Part shown: positions 5,350 to 9,542 of the stretch, piece after piece
How the letters are laid out: each line of letters begins with the position of its first letter
Position numbering within the stretch: the first letter of the stretch is position 1
Origin: Maribacter sp.
Lineage (GTDB): Bacteria > Bacteroidota > Bacteroidia > Flavobacteriales > Flavobacteriaceae
Assembly: GCA_003232155.1 (NCBI GenBank)
Contig: QILY01000094.1
Span: 1-9,542, forward strand
Length of the DNA: 9,542 nt
Reading direction: 5' to 3'
Notes under the pieces: generated by a model
Told to the model about the DNA's origin: nothing
The model's database searches: none
The model's input: the letters and a program-made list of their open reading frames with translations, nothing else
Position numbers and translations under genes: made by a program

Positions 5350-6369
5350 ATGGAAAACACAAGAACGGCTTTAGATAAGTTTTTTCTGGTCATTAAGGGG
5401 CTGTGCATGGGTGCGGCCAATAAAGTACCGGGAGTATCGGGTGGCATTGTGGCATATGTTGGTGGTTTTTATGAAGAATTTATTTATTCGCTTCAAAAAA
5501 TAAACGGTAAGGCATTCACTCTTTTATTTAAAGGAAGGTTCAAAAGTTTCTACCACTATATAAATGGGCATTTTTTACCGCTGTTGGTTTTTGGTATGCT
5601 GGTAAGTTTTTTCAGTATTTCGAGGGTGCTCGATTATTTTTTAGATAAAAAAGAACTATATGTATGGGCTGCTTTTTTTGGTATGATCCTGGGCTCTATT
5701 TACTTTATCGCCAAAGACTTTAAGCATTGGAACAAGAAAACCATTACAATAGGCATCATTGGTCTTATCATTGGTGTTTCTATCAGTTTTTTGAGTCCCG
5801 CTAGAGAAAATAATAATTTATTGTTCATCTTTTTTTGTGGCATAATCAGTGTCTCTGGTATGACTTTGCCTGGTCTCTCTGGCTCATTTATTTTAATTCT
5901 ATTAGGTAATTACGTACTACTTTTGGTAGATTCTGTCAATGCATTATATGATACTTTTGCCGAAGTAATCAAAGGTGATTTTAGTTTTAAAAAAAATGAA
6001 GAACGTTTGAACGCCTTAAAAGTTTTAGCTGTATTCACGGCAGGTTCTACGGCAGGTTTGGTATCACTGTCACATTTGTTGAGTTATGTGCTTAAACATT
6101 ATAAAAATAGCACTACCGCTGTTATTATAGGGTTTATTACAGGATCGCTAGGCGTGGTTTGGCCTTGGAAAAAAACCATATTCAAAACTAATGAAAATGG
6201 GCTGTCACTATTAGATTCTAACGGAAAGGGAATTATAAGTAACTACGAGCGTTTTTTTCCTGATCTGGAGGTTTCTGAAACATGGTGGGCCGTATTCTTT
6301 ATTATTATTGGCACAAGTATTTTATTAGGATTGGATTGGTATGGAAAAAACAGAAAACAAACAAGTTAG
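5350..6369 (+). CDS. DUF368 membrane protein, PopT-type (copy 2, diverged motif)
   Basis: This is a 339-residue paralogue of the preceding protein with the same order of elements. KGLCMGAANKVPGVSGGI lies at 16-33 and LPGLSGSFILILLG at 173-186. The loop LKHYKNSTTAVIIGFITGSL (249-268) is also shared. The first motif differs at informative positions: N24 replaces the Asp of copy 1, K25 replaces Val, and I33 replaces Thr. It also has a longer loop at about 192-222 and a charged C-terminal tail. Several membrane segments are evident. It probably descends from a tandem duplication, with possible change of substrate or coupling. The 3' end overlaps aroE by 29 bp. The family call is strong. Whether it moves undecaprenyl phosphate or another polyprenyl lipid is unknown. 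Confidence 0.92.
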   Translation: MENTRTALDKFFLVIKGLCMGAANKVPGVSGGIVAYVGGFYEEFIYSLQKINGKAFTLLFKGRFKSFYHYINGHFLPLLVFGMLVSFFSISRVLDYFLDKKELYVWAAFFGMILGSIYFIAKDFKHWNKKTITIGIIGLIIGVSISFLSPARENNNLLFIFFCGIISVSGMTLPGLSGSFILILLGNYVLLLVDSVNALYDTFAEVIKGDFSFKKNEERLNALKVLAVFTAGSTAGLVSLSHLLSYVLKHYKNSTTAVIIGFITGSLGVVWPWKKTIFKTNENGLSLLDSNGKGIISNYERFFPDLEVSETWWAVFFIIIGTSILLGLDWYGKNRKQTS

Positions 6370-7093
6370 ATTCGGGTTAGTAGGAAAAAATATCTCCTAT
6401 TCTTTTTCAAAGGGATATTTCACTAAAAAATTCAATTTTTTAGAATTGAATAATTATTCCTATGAAAATTTTGATATCCAAAAAATTGAAGAATTCAACA
6501 ATATATTTGAGGGTGAAAACAATATAAAAGGTCTAAATGTAACCATTCCCTATAAAGAAGCAGTGATGCAATATCTCGCCGAGCTAGACCCTGAAGCAGA
6601 AACAATTGGCGCAGTAAACACCATAAAAGTAACCCCAAACGGTTTAAAAGGATATAATACCGATGGCTACGGGTTTCAAAAGTCAATTGAGCCCTATATA
6701 AAAAAACACCATACCAAAGCCCTTATTTTAGGTACAGGGGGAGCGTCAAAAGCAATTGCCCATGTTTTACAAAAACTAGGGTTGGCCTATGCATTTGTTT
6801 CAAGAAAATCAAAAACAGGACAGTATACCTATGATAATTTAAGTAAGGTAATCCTCGATGAGTATACGGTTATTGTGAACTGCACCCCTTTAGGTACGCA
6901 TCCTAATATTGACCAAAAACCTGATATTCCTTATTCATTTCTTACTTCAAAACATTTATTGTTCGATTTAATATACAACCCTGAAAAAACGACATTTCTA
7001 TTAGAAGGAGAAAACAGGGGGGCTTCAATCTGTAATGGTTCAGAAATGTTAGAATTTCAAGCTGAAAAAGCATGGAAAATCTGGCAAGAATAA
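6341..7093 (+). CDS. aroE: Shikimate dehydrogenase (NADPH)
   Basis: This enzyme reduces 3-dehydroshikimate to shikimate with NADPH in chorismate and aromatic amino acid biosynthesis, in the cytoplasm. The 250-residue protein shows the expected motif order. The substrate-binding segment is ISYSFSKGYF (18-27), and NVTIPYK (66-72) contains the catalytic K72. GAVNT lies at 90-94, and NTD (106-108) contains the catalytic D108. The Rossmann glycine motif is LGTGGASKA (130-138), followed by a VSRK segment (153-156) at the NADP-phosphate position, then VNCTPLGTHP (179-188) and GSEMLEFQ near the C-terminus. It is a little shorter than the usual 270-290 residues, as in many Bacteroidota. The start at 6341 overlaps the previous gene by 29 bp. 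No later in-frame ATG, GTG or TTG precedes the conserved FGLVGK, so the overlap is real. No paralogue-specific features suggest another substrate. Confidence 0.96.
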   Translation: MEKTENKQVRFGLVGKNISYSFSKGYFTKKFNFLELNNYSYENFDIQKIEEFNNIFEGENNIKGLNVTIPYKEAVMQYLAELDPEAETIGAVNTIKVTPNGLKGYNTDGYGFQKSIEPYIKKHHTKALILGTGGASKAIAHVLQKLGLAYAFVSRKSKTGQYTYDNLSKVILDEYTVIVNCTPLGTHPNIDQKPDIPYSFLTSKHLLFDLIYNPEKTTFLLEGENRGASICNGSEMLEFQAEKAWKIWQE

Positions 7094-7194
7094 AATAATC
7101 ATCCAAATTATCAATCTATATTAAGAACTTTTTATGCCAAGACTACACCATATATCAGTAAAGAAATACGCTATAATTTTTGCCATTAAAAAGG

Positions 7195-7225
7195 TTGTCA
7201 CTATATTACCATAACAATCTTTTTG
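7195..7225 (+). promoter_or_regulatory. Candidate promoter of the DUF349 gene
   Basis: TTG at 7195-7197 lies 20 bp from TCTTTTTG at 7218-7225, which matches the Bacteroidota TAnnTTTG element except for the second base. It predicts a start near 7231 and a leader of about 12 bases. A TATAAT at 7172-7177 is an alternative. The 149-bp gap after aroE also argues for a separate promoter. Confidence 0.35.
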
Positions 7226-7231
7226 TCACTA
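7195..7231 (+). repeat. Direct repeat TTGTCACTA before the DUF349 gene
   Basis: TTGTCACTA occurs at 7195-7203 and 7223-7231, with 28 bp between starts, each followed by an AT-rich stretch. The pair straddles the candidate promoter, one copy at -33 and the other at the predicted start. It could bind a regulator or be coincidental. Confidence 0.4.
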
Positions 7232-7242
7232 ATATATAAATA

Positions 7243-9336
7243 ATGTCAGAAGAGAAAGAACAGGAACTGCCCAATGAGGCAGTAGAAAATGAAAATTCAG
7301 AAACTACTGAAACACAATCTGTTTCAGAGAAAAGCTCTGAAATTACGCCAGAAGAAGCTGAAACAAATACTACTACAGAAGAAGTTGTTGATGCTGCTGA
7401 AGTTAAAACTGAAGAAATCATTGCGGAAGAAACTGAAGAGCCAGTTACAGTTAATGATGATACTGATGAAGCTTCTGAAACAATTAAAGAGGATGTACTA
7501 GAAGAAATTGATGAAAATAATGCAGAAGACGCCGAGGATACTGACAACCATCATAGACATCAGATTCCACTTTTAGACTACCACTCCATGTCCATTGAAA
7601 ATTTAACGGGCGAGTTACAAAAATTGGTTAAAAATGAAAAAGTACAGGCCATTAAAAAACATGTTGATGGTATTAAATATGAATTTGATTTAAAATTTCA
7701 AGGATTTTTAGAACATAAAAAAGAAGAGTTTATAGCCCAAGGAGGTAATGAAATTGATTTTAAATACAACTCGGTCACCAAAAGGCAGTTTAATGAAGTA
7801 TATGGTGAGTATCGTGAAAAAAGAAACTCATACTATAAAAGTCTAGAGAAAAATTTGAAAGAGAACCTATCTATAAGACTTGAAATTATTGAAGAACTCA
7901 AAAGTTTGGTCAATGTAGAGGAAGATATAAATACTACTTATAAAAATTTCAAAAATGTTCAAGAGAGATGGCGTAATGCTGGGCCTATACCTAGAACCCA
8001 CTATAATAATGTTTGGAAAACCTATCAACACCATATTGAGATTTTTTATGATTTTCTAAATCTTAACAGAGAATTACGTGATTTGGATTTTAAGCACAAC
8101 TTGGCCGAGAAACAAAAAATTGTAGAGCGGGCAGAAGCGTTAACAACAGAGCCAGACTTAGGTAAAGCGTTTCATGAATTACAAACTTTACATAAAATAT
8201 GGAAAGAAGATATTGGTCCTGTTGGCAAAGAACACAGAGAAGAAATTTGGGAGCGATTTAGTAAGGCTACTGGAATTTTGCATCAAAGAAGACAAGACTA
8301 CTACAAAGACCTTGAGAAGGTTTATGAGCAAAATCTTGAAAATAAAAATGAAATTATTGCTGCTATAATTGCCTTATCAGCTAATGTGGCCAATAATCAC
8401 AAAGCCCTTCAACAACAAATTAAATTATTAGAAGAGCAGCGGAATGCATTTTTTAAAGTAGGCAAAGTACCTCAAAAAGTAAACGAAAAAACATGGGCAG
8501 CCTTCAAAGATGCCGTTCGTGGTTTTAATCGGAACAAAAATGCGTATTACAAAAACTTAAAGAAGGAGCAGCAAGATAATCTTGATAAAAAAAGAGAATT
8601 ATTGAATCTGGCCACTTCTTTAAAAGATAGTGAGGAATGGGATACTACTACTCAAGAAATGAAGCGCATTCAAAACGAGTGGAAAAAGATTGGACATGTG
8701 CCCCGAAAATATTCAGATAAAATATGGAAGGAATTTAAAAATGCCTGTAACCATTATTTTGACCGATTGCATGCCCTCAAAAACGAGGCTCATAAAGAAG
8801 AAGATGAAAATCTGATTAAAAAAGAAGCTTGTATAGATAAGTTGAAATCTTTTGAACTTTCTGGAGATCGCCAAAAAGATATTACTACCATCAAATCATT
8901 TATTGAAGAATGGAAAACATATGGTAGAGTTCCTTTTAATAAAAAGAGCATCAATCAAAAATTCAATAAAATATTGGATGCCATTTTCAAAAAACTTGAT
9001 GTTAGTCGCCAAGAATCAGAACTACTTCAATATGGCAATAAGATTCAGCAATTGGCCCAAAAAGATAACGAAAGGGCCATTTCGAACGAACGTACTTTTA
9101 TCCGCAGAAAGATTGATGAAAGTGAAAATGAAATTCGCCAGTTAGAGAACAATCTTCAATTTTTCTCTAATGCTTCAGAAGACAATCCTTTAGTAAAAGA
9201 TGTCATAAAAAGAGTAGACCAGCATAAAGAATCATTGGAAACTTGGAAAGCCAAATTAAAAAAGCTAAATATTATGGAGAACAATCTTTATAAGGAAGCT
9301 GATGAAAATGATGCCGAAGCTGCTGAATCAGAATAA
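7243..9336 (+). CDS. DUF349 repeat protein
   Basis: This is a 697-residue cytoplasmic protein with three parts. Residues 1-100 are strongly acidic (Glu, Asp and Thr rich) and probably disordered. Residues about 170-590 carry at least five DUF349 repeats of about 77 residues, each with the core W-x(2,4)-G-x-[VI]-[PG] and a following W-K-x-F helix. The cores lie at 243-250 (RWRNAGPIP), 320-327 (WKEDIGPV), 404-410 (FKVGKVP), 480-487 (WKKIGHVP) and 557-564 (WKTYGRVP). Residues about 590-685 form a charged coiled coil, and the last residues are again acidic. DUF349 proteins are widespread in Bacteroidota and Actinobacteria but have no agreed biochemical function. No enzymatic motif is visible. It lies 149 bp after aroE and probably has its own promoter. 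It may act as a scaffold or nucleic-acid-associated protein, which is conjecture. Confidence 0.93.
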   Translation: MSEEKEQELPNEAVENENSETTETQSVSEKSSEITPEEAETNTTTEEVVDAAEVKTEEIIAEETEEPVTVNDDTDEASETIKEDVLEEIDENNAEDAEDTDNHHRHQIPLLDYHSMSIENLTGELQKLVKNEKVQAIKKHVDGIKYEFDLKFQGFLEHKKEEFIAQGGNEIDFKYNSVTKRQFNEVYGEYREKRNSYYKSLEKNLKENLSIRLEIIEELKSLVNVEEDINTTYKNFKNVQERWRNAGPIPRTHYNNVWKTYQHHIEIFYDFLNLNRELRDLDFKHNLAEKQKIVERAEALTTEPDLGKAFHELQTLHKIWKEDIGPVGKEHREEIWERFSKATGILHQRRQDYYKDLEKVYEQNLENKNEIIAAIIALSANVANNHKALQQQIKLLEEQRNAFFKVGKVPQKVNEKTWAAFKDAVRGFNRNKNAYYKNLKKEQQDNLDKKRELLNLATSLKDSEEWDTTTQEMKRIQNEWKKIGHVPRKYSDKIWKEFKNACNHYFDRLHALKNEAHKEEDENLIKKEACIDKLKSFELSGDRQKDITTIKSFIEEWKTYGRVPFNKKSINQKFNKILDAIFKKLDVSRQESELLQYGNKIQQLAQKDNERAISNERTFIRRKIDESENEIRQLENNLQFFSNASEDNPLVKDVIKRVDQHKESLETWKAKLKKLNIMENNLYKEADENDAEAAESE

Positions 9337-9360
9337 AAAACTCTATGACTCATTTTATAA

Positions 9361-9542
9361 TCAAATCGGTATAAAAAGGCAATCGACTATGTCTGCAATA
9401 ATATGTATAAGCAGGGCAATACCAAAAATTCGAGTTTTTTTGAAAAACAGAAATAGAAAGTAAACAACAATTGCCCCATACGAATGCAAAGGATGAAAAT
9501 CAATACTACAACGGTTGGGGTCAAAAATAGGGTTGGCCAATA
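9361..9542 (-). CDS. DUF6122-like membrane protein, C-terminal part (runs off right edge)
   Basis: The - strand is open from the window edge to a TGA at 9361-9363, giving 59 C-terminal residues. They begin LANPIFDPNRCSIDFHPLHS and continue with two hydrophobic helices (about 21-34 and 38-57) separated by KKTR. The sequence ends in ADIVDCLFIPI. The NPIFDPNRC and FHPLHSY elements and the late His/Asp residues (H46, D50, D53) recall the small DUF6122 membrane proteins of Bacteroidota, identified here from memory. The start lies outside the window. The gene converges on the DUF349 gene with 24 bp between stop codons and no obvious terminator hairpin. Its function is unknown; the His/Asp pattern might hint at metal binding. 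Confidence 0.75.
   Translation of the reverse strand, partial: LANPIFDPNRCSIDFHPLHSYGAIVVYFLFLFFKKTRIFGIALLIHIIADIVDCLFIPI

Noticed and set aside
7206..7547. 113-residue Ser/Val-rich open frame opposite the start of the DUF349 gene
   Set aside because: It is an antisense artefact of the acidic Glu/Thr/Ala codons of the DUF349 N-terminus.
9337..9360. Possible bidirectional terminator between the convergent genes
   Set aside because: A and T tracts are present, but no stem of useful length could be drawn.

Overview
The window looks like chromosomal DNA of a marine-type Flavobacteriaceae (Bacteroidota). The supporting signs are AT-rich coding sequence, TAnnTTTG-type promoter elements, little evidence of Shine-Dalgarno sites, and a right-hand gene set (TPR protein, two DUF368 proteins, a short AroE, a multi-repeat DUF349 protein, a DUF6122-like protein) typical of that family. 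The genus cannot be fixed from sequence alone.

Left part (1-2990), accessory. The window opens inside the 3' end of a group II intron on the + strand. Its domain V and domain VI hairpins, including a bulged branch-point A, can be drawn, and the intron ends near 218. Running the other way on the - strand is a compact two-gene operon. It encodes a 390-residue protein with an N-terminal helix-turn-helix and a C-terminal ImmA/IrrE zinc-peptidase domain (725-1897), followed one base later by a 163-residue protein of unknown function (232-723). Two copies of a GGTAAATT(T/C)ACC palindrome, 52 bp apart, flank the operon's candidate promoter, which suggests autoregulation. The layout resembles toxin-antitoxin or anti-phage pairs with an HTH-ImmA regulator. 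Between about 1971 and 2990 there is roughly 1 kb without a credible gene. It holds several hairpins, a patch of higher G+C (2401-2640) and a striking 63-nt near-perfect palindrome at 2684-2746.

Right part (2993-9542), conserved core. A + strand gene run encodes a cytoplasmic TPR scaffold protein, two tandem DUF368 membrane proteins (the PopT family of undecaprenyl-phosphate translocases), shikimate dehydrogenase AroE (overlapping the second DUF368 gene by 29 bp) and, after a 149-bp gap with its own candidate promoter, a 697-residue DUF349 protein. A convergent gene on the - strand enters from the right edge; its last 59 codons match a DUF6122-type membrane protein.

The tight spacing of the TPR, DUF368, DUF368 and aroE genes argues for one transcript. 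The lipid-carrier recycling genes and aroE have no obvious shared pathway, so the link may be only positional. The most interesting parts are the HTH-ImmA pair with its twin operators, the intron abutting it, and the large palindrome in the gene-free stretch.
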